64,000 nucleotides of DNA, taken from NCBI RefSeq assembly GCF_019654955.1, contig NZ_BPEV01000016.1, positions 46,626 to 110,625 on the forward strand, written 5' to 3'. Below, piece after piece: positions 31,848-40,130 of this stretch (position 1 is its first letter; every line of letters starts with the position of its first letter). Both the position numbers and the translations under genes were made by a program. Under the pieces are notes generated by a model. That model had not been told where the DNA came from. It did no database searches and saw nothing but the letters and a program-made list of their open reading frames with translations. This DNA comes from Shewanella sp. KT0246. Its GTDB lineage: Bacteria; Pseudomonadota; Gammaproteobacteria; Enterobacterales; Shewanellaceae.

Positions 31848-32105
31848 ATGGAAGGGTTAGACGTTGTTGAAATCATTGGTTATGGCGCATCGGTTATGGT
31901 GGCTATCTCATTAATGATGAAAGATATTATTTGGCTACGTTGGTTAAACTTTGTCGGTTGTACATTATTCGTTATTTACGGTGTACAAATTGAAGCATGG
32001 CCAGTTGCAGGCATGAATGCATTTGTTGCTGGGATCAATATATTTCATTTGATCAAAATTTATCGCACAAGTAAGTCGGACAGCCTTGAAGAGGCATCTG
32101 CTTAA
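31848..32105 (+). CDS. Small membrane protein, YgjV/SemiSWEET-like
   Basis: 85 residues with three hydrophobic helices: IIGYGASVMVAISLMM, WLNFVGCTLFVIYGV and PVAGMNAFVAGINIFHLI. The pattern (helix, short loop with a positive residue, second helix ending VYG, third helix with N-x-x-x-x-N) resembles YgjV-like proteins and the SemiSWEET half-transporter fold. Shine-Dalgarno GAGAGG lies 6 bp upstream. Substrate unknown. The C-terminal tail is short and acidic. Confidence 0.8.
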   Translation: MEGLDVVEIIGYGASVMVAISLMMKDIIWLRWLNFVGCTLFVIYGVQIEAWPVAGMNAFVAGINIFHLIKIYRTSKSDSLEEASA

Positions 32106-32120
32106 GTTTGCTGCCAAATG

Positions 32121-32155
32121 AGGTGTCTTACTAATGAATAATTAATAAGGCACCT
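32121..32155. terminator. Hairpin after the YgjV-like gene
   Basis: AGGTGTCTTACTAAT pairs with ATTAATAAGGCACCT (13 of 15) around GAATA, 15 bp past the stop. No clear T-tract, so termination is only likely. Confidence 0.5.
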
Positions 32156-32343
32156 TAATCTCATTACTCCTCTGTATATTATCATTCCTTATTTGCGCCC
32201 CCTTTAATCTATAACTTCTTATTCTTAAACGCCCCAATCAATATTTTGTCATAAAACCTTCGACAGAATGTCACGTCAGCGTCATTGGCAATAATTACAG
32301 TTCTTACAATGGTTGAATAACAATTAATCAATAGGGATTTATT

Positions 32344-32868
32344 ATGGCTAGGGACGTGACGTTTAACATAGCAACTTTAGATAAACTGTTGTTTTGTCGT
32401 ATTTTGACTTTTTGCCGAGATCATAAATTAACTGACTTTGCCAAAAAAGTATCAGCCACTGGTGATGGGCACTTCTATGTATATATTGGTGTGGGTTTGC
32501 TGTTTCTTCATCCCCAAGGTGGTCAGTTTTTTAACTTGATGCTGCTGAGTTACGTCATTGAGCTGCCACTGTATTTACTATTAAAAAATTCAATTCGTCG
32601 CACCCGTCCCTGTGCTGCTTTTGCTGGATTTGAGTCTGATTTTCAACCTTCAGATAAATTCAGTTTACCGTCAGGCCATACCGCTGCAGCGTTCATTATG
32701 GCTTCTGTGGTGTTGAATATTTTCCCCGCACTTGCGCCTATAGCCTTTGCTTGGGCGATATTTATTGGGTTATCGCGCATAGCTTTAGGGGTTCATTATC
32801 CGTTAGATATCTTGGCGGGAATGGGGTTAGGAATGGGCGCTGTCCTATTGGCAGGTCAATTTGTTTAA
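32344..32868 (+). CDS. PAP2-family membrane phosphatase
   Basis: 174 residues with about five membrane helices and the three phosphatidic-acid-phosphatase motifs: KNSIRRTRP (KX6RP), PSGHTAAAF (PSGH) and SRIALGVHYPLD (SRX5HX3D). All catalytic residues (Lys, Arg, Ser-Gly-His, Arg, His, Asp) are present. It should dephosphorylate a lipid phosphate at the periplasmic face, such as undecaprenyl pyrophosphate, phosphatidylglycerophosphate or lipid A phosphate. The glycosyltransferase-like gene follows 144 bp downstream. Confidence 0.9.
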   Translation: MARDVTFNIATLDKLLFCRILTFCRDHKLTDFAKKVSATGDGHFYVYIGVGLLFLHPQGGQFFNLMLLSYVIELPLYLLLKNSIRRTRPCAAFAGFESDFQPSDKFSLPSGHTAAAFIMASVVLNIFPALAPIAFAWAIFIGLSRIALGVHYPLDILAGMGLGMGAVLLAGQFV

Positions 32869-33012
32869 CCTATCGATACTATTGTGTTGCCTTATTATTG
32901 GTGACACGCAGGTAGCTTAAGTTCGAATTTAGTTTTACTAAACAATAAAAATAACCTGCGCACTGCCTTATTTGGCTTGCTGCAATCAGCACGTGTTAAC
33001 ACAAGGAACTTT

Positions 33013-34056
33013 ATGAAAATATTATATGGTGTTCAAGGGACTGGAAATGGCCATATTAGTCGCGCACGAGTCATGGCGAAATCATTGAGTAAAACAGATA
33101 TAGAAGTGGATTTTTTATTTAGTGGCCGCAATGAAGACCAATATTTTGATATGGAGTGCTTCGGTGATTATCAAGTCAGAAAAGGCATGTCGTTCATCAC
33201 TGAAGGCGGCCGAGTTAATTTAACGAAAACCGTTAAACGTAATGTGACCTCGCCGATTTTGTCGGAAGTTCAGCAAATGGATTTGGCTGACTACGATTTA
33301 GTACTCAATGACTTTGAACCAGTCACAGCTTGGGCGGCTAAAAAACAAGGGGTCACTTCGATTAGTATTAGTCATCAAGCGGCGCTGCAGTATCCCGTAC
33401 CTAAGCAGGGAATGAGCTGGTTTGATGAAATACTTTTGAATAACTTTGCCCCGACGGATATTAAATTGGGCTGCCATTGGCATCACTTTGGTTTTCCAAT
33501 ATTGCCACCCTTTGTGGAAGTGGAGCCAAATGGAGGTGATCATAGCCATCAGATATTAGTTTATCTTCCTTTTGAAAACGCTGACGCCATCGCTAAATTT
33601 CTCAGCCCCTTTAATGATTACCAGTTCTTTGTGTATCACGCAGATAAACCTACACTCGATTTACCTGAACATATCAATTGGTTTGGGTTTAATCGAGTTG
33701 GTTTTAAAAAACATATGTCACAGTGTGGAGGAGTGATTGGTAATGCTGGGTTTGAATTAGCTAGTGAGGCCATGACGCTTGGCAAAAAGCTGTTGGTAAA
33801 ACCATTATTAGGCCAATTCGAGCAGTCATCTAATGTGGCTGCACTAGAATTACTTGCCGCAGCTCAGAGTATGGAAAAGCTCGATGGGTTGATCTTAAAC
33901 CGCTGGTTAAAATCAGCTTCGCCTAAAGCAATAAAATACCCGCAGGTAGGTGATGCATTGGTGAAATGGTTAAAACAAGGTGACTGGCACCAGCATCAAG
34001 TACTGTGTAACGATTTATGGTCGCAGGTAGAGTTGCCAGACAATTGGCGTAAATAA
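33013..34056 (+). CDS. MJ1255/VC2487-family glycosyltransferase-like protein
   Basis: 347 residues from the ATG at 33013, chosen because AAGGA lies 5 bp upstream; an in-frame ATG at 32977 would add 12 residues with no ribosome site. The N terminus MKILYGVQGTGNGHISRAR is the nucleotide-sugar-binding start of this GT-B-like family, and the C-terminal half holds QCGGVIGNAGFELASEAM, a UDP-sugar-site-like motif. The acceptor is not known. The adjacent PAP2 phosphatase suggests an envelope lipid or glycan context, which is inference. Confidence 0.85.
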   Translation: MKILYGVQGTGNGHISRARVMAKSLSKTDIEVDFLFSGRNEDQYFDMECFGDYQVRKGMSFITEGGRVNLTKTVKRNVTSPILSEVQQMDLADYDLVLNDFEPVTAWAAKKQGVTSISISHQAALQYPVPKQGMSWFDEILLNNFAPTDIKLGCHWHHFGFPILPPFVEVEPNGGDHSHQILVYLPFENADAIAKFLSPFNDYQFFVYHADKPTLDLPEHINWFGFNRVGFKKHMSQCGGVIGNAGFELASEAMTLGKKLLVKPLLGQFEQSSNVAALELLAAAQSMEKLDGLILNRWLKSASPKAIKYPQVGDALVKWLKQGDWHQHQVLCNDLWSQVELPDNWRK

Positions 34057-34145
34057 TTGTAGAGCTAAATTATTTTGAGCGTGAGTATATTGCACAGTGT
34101 GCATAACTCCGAATGGAGTGGGTAGCACTTTTATTACACTTGGGA

Positions 34146-34173
34146 GCTCTCTTTTATTTACTGCAAAGAGAGC
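34146..34173. terminator. Hairpin after the glycosyltransferase-like gene
   Basis: GCTCTCTTT/AAAGAGAGC, a perfect 9-bp stem with a 10-base loop, followed by GTTTATATTT. It lies between the convergent glycosyltransferase-like and rsd genes. Confidence 0.6.
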
Positions 34174-34218
34174 GTTTATATTTACATTGAAAGGATATTG
34201 GCATTGTTTAAAAGGCTA

Positions 34219-34695
34219 TTAACTGGCTTTTGAATGATGCTCATACAGTTGTTCTAACAGCTCATCTTCAAAAGCAAAGCGAGTTTCCATCGCTTGAGCT
34301 AATTTGGATAAATCAGCATCTAAATCCATTAACACATCGTCATTATCGGCTTCAGTGTATTTATCATTAAAGTCCAGTGCAGCATCAGTTGTTTCGCTAA
34401 TTTGTGGCAGTAGTAGCTGGGCTCGGGCTTTACTGGTTTCGCCGAACTTCTCGCATTCGTTGACCACTTGATCATAAACCTCGAAGTGTCCCTCAGAGAC
34501 GTAATCGACCAATTGTGCACAGAATTGTTTTACAGCATCGGCTTTAGGCAGACTTTTTGCTGGCATGGTATATGGTGCAAGACCAGCAATTTTAAAATAT
34601 TGGATCAGTAATACTCTGCGATGTTGTAGCCATTGATCGACAAGTTTATTAGACCCGCCCCATTTCTGTTCGGCTTTTTCGAGTTTTGTCAGCAT
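34219..34695 (-). CDS. rsd: Regulator of sigma D (Rsd)
   Basis: 158 residues from the ATG at 34695. The N terminus (MLTKLEKAEQKWGGSNKLVD) lines up with E. coli Rsd, including GSNKLVDxWL and the following R-x-x-LL; a longer frame from 34761 would add 22 unmatched residues. Rsd binds sigma-70 region 4 and frees core polymerase in stationary phase. Other matches are CAQLVDYVSEGHFEVYDQV and ARFAFEDELLEQL. In E. coli rsd also lies near hemE, matching the neighbour here. Confidence 0.92.
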   Translation of the reverse strand: MLTKLEKAEQKWGGSNKLVDQWLQHRRVLLIQYFKIAGLAPYTMPAKSLPKADAVKQFCAQLVDYVSEGHFEVYDQVVNECEKFGETSKARAQLLLPQISETTDAALDFNDKYTEADNDDVLMDLDADLSKLAQAMETRFAFEDELLEQLYEHHSKAS

Positions 34696-34846
34696 AGCTA
34701 ATTCCAGTTTTACAACTAATCCATAACACTTAATGTATGAGAGAAAGTAACTATTGATCAACTATTTTCTGTAAAAGATCGAATGGATCGACCAGATAAA
34801 GCGTTATTTGATAGAGAATAATAATAATGCGGAAAGCTATATAAAG

Positions 34847-34880
34847 AAAAATGCCCAGTGATAGCAAGCTATCACTGGGC
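34847..34880 (-). terminator. Orphan intrinsic terminator, minus strand
   Basis: GCCCAGTGATAGC pairs perfectly with GCTATCACTGGGC (13 bp) around two bases, followed on the minus strand by A then TTTTT. No protein gene lies upstream on that strand before hemE, so it must end a non-coding transcript, or a plus-strand leader transcript. Confidence 0.85.
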
Positions 34881-34936
34881 AAATAGATTTTTTAAGGGCT
34901 CGATTTATCGTGCTTCTTGATTGTTCTTGCTAGCGC
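34847..34936 (-). ncRNA. Candidate small RNA between rsd and hemE
   Basis: About 90 nt on the minus strand. It runs from a predicted start 7 bp below a consensus-like sigma-70 promoter to a perfect 13-bp terminator hairpin with a U-tract. The body is single-stranded-looking and A-rich (GCACGATAAATCG, AACAATCAAGAAG) with no open frame beginning at an ATG, which fits a trans-acting sRNA. I do not recognise it as any known family; it has no clear match to remembered Spot 42 or RyhB cores. Confidence 0.5.
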
Positions 34937-34942
34937 AGACTT

Positions 34943-34971
34943 TTTATACCAAAGGCGAACAAGAGGTGCAA
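34943..34971 (-). promoter_or_regulatory. Sigma-70 promoter for the candidate small RNA
   Basis: On the minus strand, TTGCAC (34966-34971) and TATAAA (34943-34948) are separated by exactly 17 bp. Five and five of six positions, respectively, match the consensus. It points toward the orphan terminator. Confidence 0.6.
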
Positions 34972-35163
34972 CTTTTTTATCCAATTAGGCCTGTATAGTA
35001 CCTAATTATGAGTATTCTGTGAGCATGATAACGATTGTATTAGCAAATTCGATACTAGTTGGGGTGTTAGTTCACATTAATTTAGCATCGCTGGTTACAT
35101 TAATCGCATAAGTGCTAAACTACGCGCCAGCGGATATCACTATATGTTTAGGAATCAAGCCCA

Positions 35164-36228
35164 ATGGCAGAATTAAAGAATGATCGTTATTTACGCGCTT
35201 TATTAAAACAGCCTGTTGACAGAACGCCTGTCTGGATGATGCGTCAAGCTGGACGTTATCTACCTGAATATAAAGCGACTCGCGCAGAAGCGGGCGACTT
35301 TATGTCTCTTTGTAAGAACCAAGATTTAGCATGTGAAGTGACTTTACAGCCACTTCGTCGTTACGACTTAGATGCTGCAATCTTATTCTCAGATATTCTT
35401 ACCGTTCCAGATGCGATGGGTTTAGGTTTATATTTCGAAACTGGCGAAGGCCCACGTTTTGAACGTCCTACTGATACTATCGATTCAATTAAAAAGCTTT
35501 GCATTCCAGATCCAGAAGACGAATTAGGTTACGTGATGCGTGCAGTAAGCACTATTCGTCGTGAACTAAAAGGTGAAGTACCATTAATTGGTTTCTCTGG
35601 CTCTCCTTGGACACTTGCGACTTACATGGTTGAAGGTGGTTCAAGCAAAACTTTCGAAAAAATCAAGAAAATGGCTTACGAAGAGCCAGCAACATTACAC
35701 ATGCTATTAGACAAGTTAGCTGACTCAGTTATCTTGTACCTAAATGCACAAGTTGCTAACGGCGCTCAATCGTTAATGATTTTCGATTCATGGGGCGGTG
35801 CGTTATCTCACCATGCTTACCGTGAATTCTCACTACGTTACATGCAAAAAATCGTTGATGGCTTAACTCGCCATGCAGACGGTCGCCAAGTACCAGTTAC
35901 CTTATTCACTAAAGGTGGCGGACTATGGTTAGAATCGATGGCTGAAACAGGTTGTGACGCACTAGGTTTAGACTGGACTGTTGATATTGGCGATGCACGT
36001 CGTCGTGTTGGTGAAAAAGTTGCTCTTCAAGGTAACATGGACCCATCTGTACTTTACGCATCTCCTGAGCGTATTCATCAAGAAGTTGACCAAATCTTGT
36101 CATCTTACGGTGAAGGTACTGGTCATGTATTTAATTTGGGTCATGGTATTCACCAACATGTTAATCCTGAACATGCAGGTTCGTTCATTAATTCAGTTCA
36201 TGAGTTATCGGGCAAATACCACAAGTAA
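35164..36228 (+). CDS. hemE: Uroporphyrinogen decarboxylase
   Basis: 354 residues, full length. It decarboxylates four acetate groups of uroporphyrinogen III to give coproporphyrinogen III in haem synthesis. Signatures are [15 protein letters not shown] near the N terminus (substrate-binding Arg), [16 protein letters not shown] with the catalytic Asp, [17 protein letters not shown] and [15 protein letters not shown]. The upstream 300 bp carries the candidate small RNA promoter on the other strand, so hemE and the RNA are divergent. A terminator follows. Confidence 0.98.
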   Translation: MAELKNDRYLRALLKQPVDRTPVWMMRQAGRYLPEYKATRAEAGDFMSLCKNQDLACEVTLQPLRRYDLDAAILFSDILTVPDAMGLGLYFETGEGPRFERPTDTIDSIKKLCIPDPEDELGYVMRAVSTIRRELKGEVPLIGFSGSPWTLATYMVEGGSSKTFEKIKKMAYEEPATLHMLLDKLADSVILYLNAQVANGAQSLMIFDSWGGALSHHAYREFSLRYMQKIVDGLTRHADGRQVPVTLFTKGGGLWLESMAETGCDALGLDWTVDIGDARRRVGEKVALQGNMDPSVLYASPERIHQEVDQILSSYGEGTGHVFNLGHGIHQHVNPEHAGSFINSVHELSGKYHK

Positions 36229-36541
36229 TTTTTTGCTAAAGTTTAATGCATCTTAATGACGCGACAAAAGACGAGCATTGCTCGTCTTTTTTATTGTGTA
36301 AAATAAGTAGAGGTTTGGTGAAGGCCTGCTAAGTTTGGTATGTCACCTATAAATTATGTGGTGTGTGATATCACAAAGTGAGAATGAGATATTCTAATTT
36401 GTGATCTTTGCAAAACTATTCAGGGAGTTAATTTGATATTTTATATTCATTCTGAGGATAAATTGTATCAAGCTAACTAGCTTTGTTTCATGATGGGATG
36501 GAAGCCACATCTAGTAGCCTTCGCTAAAAAGAGAGTTAAAT
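36229..36541. other. Intergenic region between hemE and a small membrane gene
   Basis: 313 bp. It contains the hemE terminator, a perfect 12-bp palindrome TGTGATATCACA (36363-36374) and a half-site-like TTTGTGATC further on. Otherwise nothing recognised. Confidence 0.5.
36266..36292 (+). terminator. Terminator of hemE
   Basis: AAAAGACGAGCA pairs with TGCTCGTCTTTT, then more T; 38 bp after the stop. Confidence 0.92.
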
Positions 36542-36760
36542 ATGAAAATTCAAATTATTGTTGCTTTAGTGTTCTTTGCTATTTTTGCGGCACTACTTCC
36601 AGGTACTCATTACATCTACGTTGCTAATGCCGATTATTACATGGGGCAATTTATAACGGTTGTATCAGTATTATTCATGTGGATATGCTTATTCGCTGGT
36701 TTTGCTAGTCTTTTCTTCCATAAAATCAAAAAAGTGTATCAATCAATTGCCAATGGTTAA
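36542..36760 (+). CDS. Small two-helix membrane protein, unknown
   Basis: 72 residues: MKIQ then a hydrophobic helix (IIVALVFFAIFAALL), a short Tyr-rich periplasmic loop (THYIYVANADYYMGQ) and a second helix (FITVVSVLFMWICLFAGFASL), ending in a basic tail (HKIKKVYQSIANG). GAGAG lies about 7 bp upstream of the ATG. It has its own upstream region and a following terminator, so it is probably a monocistronic real gene. No family recognised. Confidence 0.72.
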   Translation: MKIQIIVALVFFAIFAALLPGTHYIYVANADYYMGQFITVVSVLFMWICLFAGFASLFFHKIKKVYQSIANG

Positions 36761-36837
36761 CACCAAGTAATCCGCTAAAGATAACTCTACTCAGGGTTTA
36801 CTTTTATTGCAGGTTATATTGATGTACGCAAATGTCA

Positions 36838-36861
36838 AAGCCACCTTCAAAGGTGGCTTTG
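36838..36861. terminator. Bidirectional terminator
   Basis: AAAGCCACC/GGTGGCTTT hairpin between the small membrane gene and the convergent histidine kinase gene, followed by GTTATTTTT on the plus strand. Confidence 0.85.
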
Positions 36862-36886
36862 TTATTTTTGAATTTATATAAATGAG

Positions 36887-38341
36887 TTAGATTATGGCTA
36901 ATTCGATCATAAAGTGACTGCCTTTTCCCGGAGTACTTTTGATATCAATACGGCACTTTAATAATCCAAGCAACTGCCTGACAATGGCAAGGCCAACTCC
37001 CAGTTGCGGTAGGGGTTGATCGGGGGCAAAATTAAGTTGATGCATCGATAATTGCTTTAACGCTTCGACTTCATGTTTGTGCATGCCTGCACCTGTATCT
37101 TTAACTGCTAGCCAACTATGTCCATTTAGGGTTTCGCTGTATACCGTAATGGTGCCATGTTTGGGCGTGTAACGCAGTGCATTATCAACGAGGTTATTCA
37201 ATATTCGACGCATTAATTGAGGGTCGGTATAAACCTGCAGTTCATCGGTAACATCAAAATCTAAAGTTACTCCCAGTTTTTGGGCTCTCGGCGCAAAAGT
37301 TTGCTGTAAGTCGAGTAACACTTCGCGTAAATTGATTTGTTTAATCTGAGCACTTATCTGACCATTTTCCAGTGCTGCAAGTTCAAGTAATTGTGACAAG
37401 AGTTGCTGTAAGTTTTGCCCTGAATTGGCTGCGTATTCTATGTACTCAGGCTGACGTTCATCAGGAGGTGAAAGCAACCAAGTATCGATATAACCAATCA
37501 ACGACGTTAATGGCGTTTTCAAGTCATGTGATAAGTGCAATAAAAAGTCGTGTTTGGCTTGTTGCTGGCGTTTGACTTGTTGATGTTGACGATTCAATTC
37601 TTGCAATAAATGGTTAATGTGCTCACTCAGGTTTTTGATTTCTAAACTGCCATTGTAGCGGTCGGGTAGGGTCAAGTTTTCTTCAAGCGGTGCATCTTTC
37701 AAGCGTGTTAAATCACTGGCCAACTTTTGAATGGGGCGAGTGAAAAAACCTAATAACAATACAAATAAAATCAATGCAAAAATGATCCAAAAACCGATAG
37801 TTGCTCCCCAGAGTTTAGGTTGGTTTTCTGAGTTAATTAGCGCCTGCCAACTGTCGTAATCTTCACCGCCAATAATGACATATAAGTAACCACTATGAAG
37901 TCCGTTTTCGGTCACCAGTGGGCTAACTGAAAATATCTTTTGGGTTTCGGTAGAGCGAGGATCTGTGCCTAAAATGGGGAGGTCACGACCGGCAATAAAC
38001 TGCTGGATCTTGTTTAAATCTACGCGGTCTTTTTTAATTTTTTCTTCTTTTGCATCGTAAGCAACGACTCTTCCTTCAGGATCGAGCGTATAGATTTCAA
38101 AGCTTGGCCCCAGCAACATAAAATCATGAAAAGCTTCTTTTAAAGCAGCGTCAGAGGTAATGCCTTGAGAGAGTAAGGGGTTGATATGTGCCATGTGCTC
38201 AGCAAGTTGCAGATGTAAAGATTGCTGGATTTGATTACGGCTGAACTCATGGTTTAGCTGTAGCCATTGCCACAAAGCGACAAATAACAGCAATACAACC
38301 ACAGTCGCAGAGAGGAAGAGTCGGTTAAATAATCGATTCAT
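36887..38341 (-). CDS. Sensor histidine kinase
   Basis: 484 residues. Membrane helix 1 (about 9-27), a periplasmic sensor of about 145 residues, helix 2 (about 177-198) and a HAMP linker follow in order. Then come a HisKA dimerisation helix with the phospho-acceptor in HLSHDLKTPLTSLIGY (near 271) and an ATP-binding domain: N-box NLVDNALRYTP, G1 VKDTGAGMH, G2 LGVGLAIVRQLL. All catalytic motifs are intact. It follows the response regulator gene after a 134-bp gap holding a minisatellite. The signal is unknown. Confidence 0.93.
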   Translation of the reverse strand: MNRLFNRLFLSATVVVLLLFVALWQWLQLNHEFSRNQIQQSLHLQLAEHMAHINPLLSQGITSDAALKEAFHDFMLLGPSFEIYTLDPEGRVVAYDAKEEKIKKDRVDLNKIQQFIAGRDLPILGTDPRSTETQKIFSVSPLVTENGLHSGYLYVIIGGEDYDSWQALINSENQPKLWGATIGFWIIFALILFVLLLGFFTRPIQKLASDLTRLKDAPLEENLTLPDRYNGSLEIKNLSEHINHLLQELNRQHQQVKRQQQAKHDFLLHLSHDLKTPLTSLIGYIDTWLLSPPDERQPEYIEYAANSGQNLQQLLSQLLELAALENGQISAQIKQINLREVLLDLQQTFAPRAQKLGVTLDFDVTDELQVYTDPQLMRRILNNLVDNALRYTPKHGTITVYSETLNGHSWLAVKDTGAGMHKHEVEALKQLSMHQLNFAPDQPLPQLGVGLAIVRQLLGLLKCRIDIKSTPGKGSHFMIELAII

Positions 38342-38384
38342 AATGTGAAACCTACCTTGGTATCGACTGGTGTAAGTAACGACC

Positions 38385-38458
38385 GTTGCTATTAATTACT
38401 GCTGCTATTAATTACTGCTGCTATTAATTACTGCTGCTATTAATTACTGGTGCTATTA
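38385..38458. repeat. 16-bp minisatellite between response regulator and kinase genes
   Basis: Unit GCTGCTATTAATTACT: one near-perfect copy (38385-38400), three perfect copies (38401-38448) and a partial copy (from 38449). It is non-coding, transcribed in the intercistronic region of the two-component operon, and not a multiple of three. Confidence 0.93.
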
Positions 38459-38475
38459 ACCCGAGTTGAAGTTAA

Positions 38476-39210
38476 CTAATGTGCCTCTGCAGCTGGTGGA
38501 GAAAATTTGTAACCTACTCCCCAGACGGTTTTAACTAACTCTGGATGACCTGGGCTGTTCGAAAGTTTAGTGCGTAAACGGTTAATGTGGCTGTTTACCG
38601 TGTGTTCATAACCGTCATAGTTATAGCCCCAAACCGCTTCGAGTAACTGCATTCTGCTGAATACTTGTTGAGGGTGCTGAGCTAAAAACAGCAATAAATC
38701 AAATTCTCTTGCCGTGAGTTCTAAAGCGCTGTTATTTGATACCACTTCACGGGTGGTTGAGTTAATCGTCACCCCATTAAATTCCAGCTGTTCAGTCTGT
38801 ATTTGTTGCACTTTACTGCGCCTAAGCATGGCTTTAACGCGAGCTCTAAGCTCTAAAACACTAAAGGGTTTGACTAAGTAATCATCTGCGCCAGCTTCTA
38901 AACCCAGCACAATGTCGGCTTCAGAATCTTTAGCGGTGAGCATCATGACAGGTAATGACTTTCCAGCTTCACGTAGTTGCTGGCAAAGCATAATACCGTC
39001 TCCGTCAGGTAGCATTCGATCCATTAAGATCAAATCCAGCGCCTTAGAGTCGATTATCTGCATGGCTCGGCTTAACGTAGTGGCATGAAACACTTCGTAA
39101 TTTAATGCGGTCAGATTCAACATAATTAACTTGGCTAAGTCTTGTTCGTCTTCAACCAGTAAAATATGCTGCTTTATCTGATGGCCGTTATGCTTAGTGT
39201 TATCGTTCAT
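38476..39210 (-). CDS. OmpR/PhoB-family response regulator
   Basis: 244 residues. The receiver domain has acidic pocket VEDE (residues 19-22), phospho-acceptor Asp64 in LILMDRMLPDGDG and the conserved Lys in LVKPFSVLEL. The C-terminal winged helix is of OmpR type (ELTAREFDLLLFLAQHP, VWGYNYDGYEHTVNSHINRLRTKL). It is upstream of its likely partner kinase. Two spondin-domain genes lie just upstream on the same strand but are separated by a hairpin; whether they are targets is unknown. Confidence 0.95.
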   Translation of the reverse strand: MNDNTKHNGHQIKQHILLVEDEQDLAKLIMLNLTALNYEVFHATTLSRAMQIIDSKALDLILMDRMLPDGDGIMLCQQLREAGKSLPVMMLTAKDSEADIVLGLEAGADDYLVKPFSVLELRARVKAMLRRSKVQQIQTEQLEFNGVTINSTTREVVSNNSALELTAREFDLLLFLAQHPQQVFSRMQLLEAVWGYNYDGYEHTVNSHINRLRTKLSNSPGHPELVKTVWGVGYKFSPPAAEAH

Positions 39211-39320
39211 CTAAAATTTCCCAAATCAGATCCCTATTGAGCAGACCTGACTTGGGGAGATTAAATTTCAACTTGTTTAATTTATGTTAAATGAACAAGT
39301 CTTCCGATAACCTGAGAATG

Positions 39321-39347
39321 GAGCAAACCAGCTAAACTGGTTTGCTC
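39321..39347 (-). terminator. Hairpin after the spondin gene pair
   Basis: GAGCAAACCAG/CTGGTTTGCTC, a perfect 11-bp stem with a 5-base loop, 7 bp past the stop of the second spondin gene. There is no T-tract on the minus strand, so it may end transcription weakly or protect the 3' end. Confidence 0.6.
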
Positions 39348-39354
39348 GTATCAG

Positions 39355-40119
39355 TTATTCTGTGCGACTAATTGAAATGGCCACAGCAGGATTATCAAAA
39401 CGATGTGATGGTGTTAATACACTATCCATTAGACCGTCATACATAGTGATAACACCCGGATGAATATGGACAAAATCAACATCATCGCGCTCAGAGTTAT
39501 ATCCTTCGCCGCCATCAGCAGGCCCAGGCATTGTGCCTTTTGCTTCTGAGTTAGCTTCGGTTCCTGCATCGTAAACCATACCGCGCATCGACACAGAATC
39601 ATCAACTGCTAACATGGTGATGTCATAACCATTAAGACCAGTAAATGCATCATTGGTATTGACTAGCATGGTTGCTACAGTAAGGTTGGCAACATCTGCT
39701 TCATTCAACGTTACAGTGATAGTTTCAGACATTCCAGGCATTAATATGCCTGCGCCGCTAACTGTAGTGTTAATTCCTTCAATCGCTGCAACATCAGCAG
39801 CATCGCCACCCTCAGCTATTTTTTCGAGTGCAACATTGGCCGCTTCACCTGCTTGCCATAACATGACGTCTGCACTATGCGAAGCAATGGCAATTGGCGA
39901 CATAGGTTGGTTCGCGGTTAAGTTTGTTACTGTCACAGTGTAAGTTTGCATTACAACTGCAGGTTCTGCTGGCGTAATAGGTTCTGGCGTTGGTGTGTCG
40001 TCATCGTCATCTGAACAACCCGTTAATCCTAATACCGCAATTAACGCCACTGCAGTAAGGCTATATTTGTGGCTGAATTTATGACTTTGCATATTTGTAT
40101 TATTGGTTAAGTTTCTCAT
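39355..40119 (-). CDS. Spondin-domain lipoprotein
   Basis: 254 residues from the ATG at 40119 (AGGGG 8 bp upstream; the longer frame adds 18 residues inside the gene spacer). A lipoprotein signal with lipobox LTGC is followed by five Asp residues and a Thr/Pro linker. The body is a spondin_N-like beta domain: YTVTVTNLTANQPMSPIAIASH, LNEADVANLTVATMLVNTNDAF, GMVYDAGTEANSE and DFVHIHPG. It is clearly paralogous to the next gene and lies 11 bp downstream. Probably a surface or periplasmic calcium-binding protein; function unknown. Confidence 0.82.
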   Translation of the reverse strand: MRNLTNNTNMQSHKFSHKYSLTAVALIAVLGLTGCSDDDDDTPTPEPITPAEPAVVMQTYTVTVTNLTANQPMSPIAIASHSADVMLWQAGEAANVALEKIAEGGDAADVAAIEGINTTVSGAGILMPGMSETITVTLNEADVANLTVATMLVNTNDAFTGLNGYDITMLAVDDSVSMRGMVYDAGTEANSEAKGTMPGPADGGEGYNSERDDVDFVHIHPGVITMYDGLMDSVLTPSHRFDNPAVAISISRTE

Positions 40120-40130
40120 CGCGAATCCCC

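Noticed and set aside
31831..31860. GAGAGGTTCTT near the YgjV-like start as a preQ1 riboswitch core
   Set aside because: Only the first stem strand resembles preQ1-I; the CCCTC partner and A-rich tail are missing, and it overlaps the start codon.
36363..36374. TGTGATATCACA as a possible CRP site before the small membrane gene
   Set aside because: The half-sites are separated by 2 bp instead of 6, so it does not have CRP geometry.
38385..38458. Short direct repeats as a CRISPR array
   Set aside because: The units are head-to-tail with no spacers.
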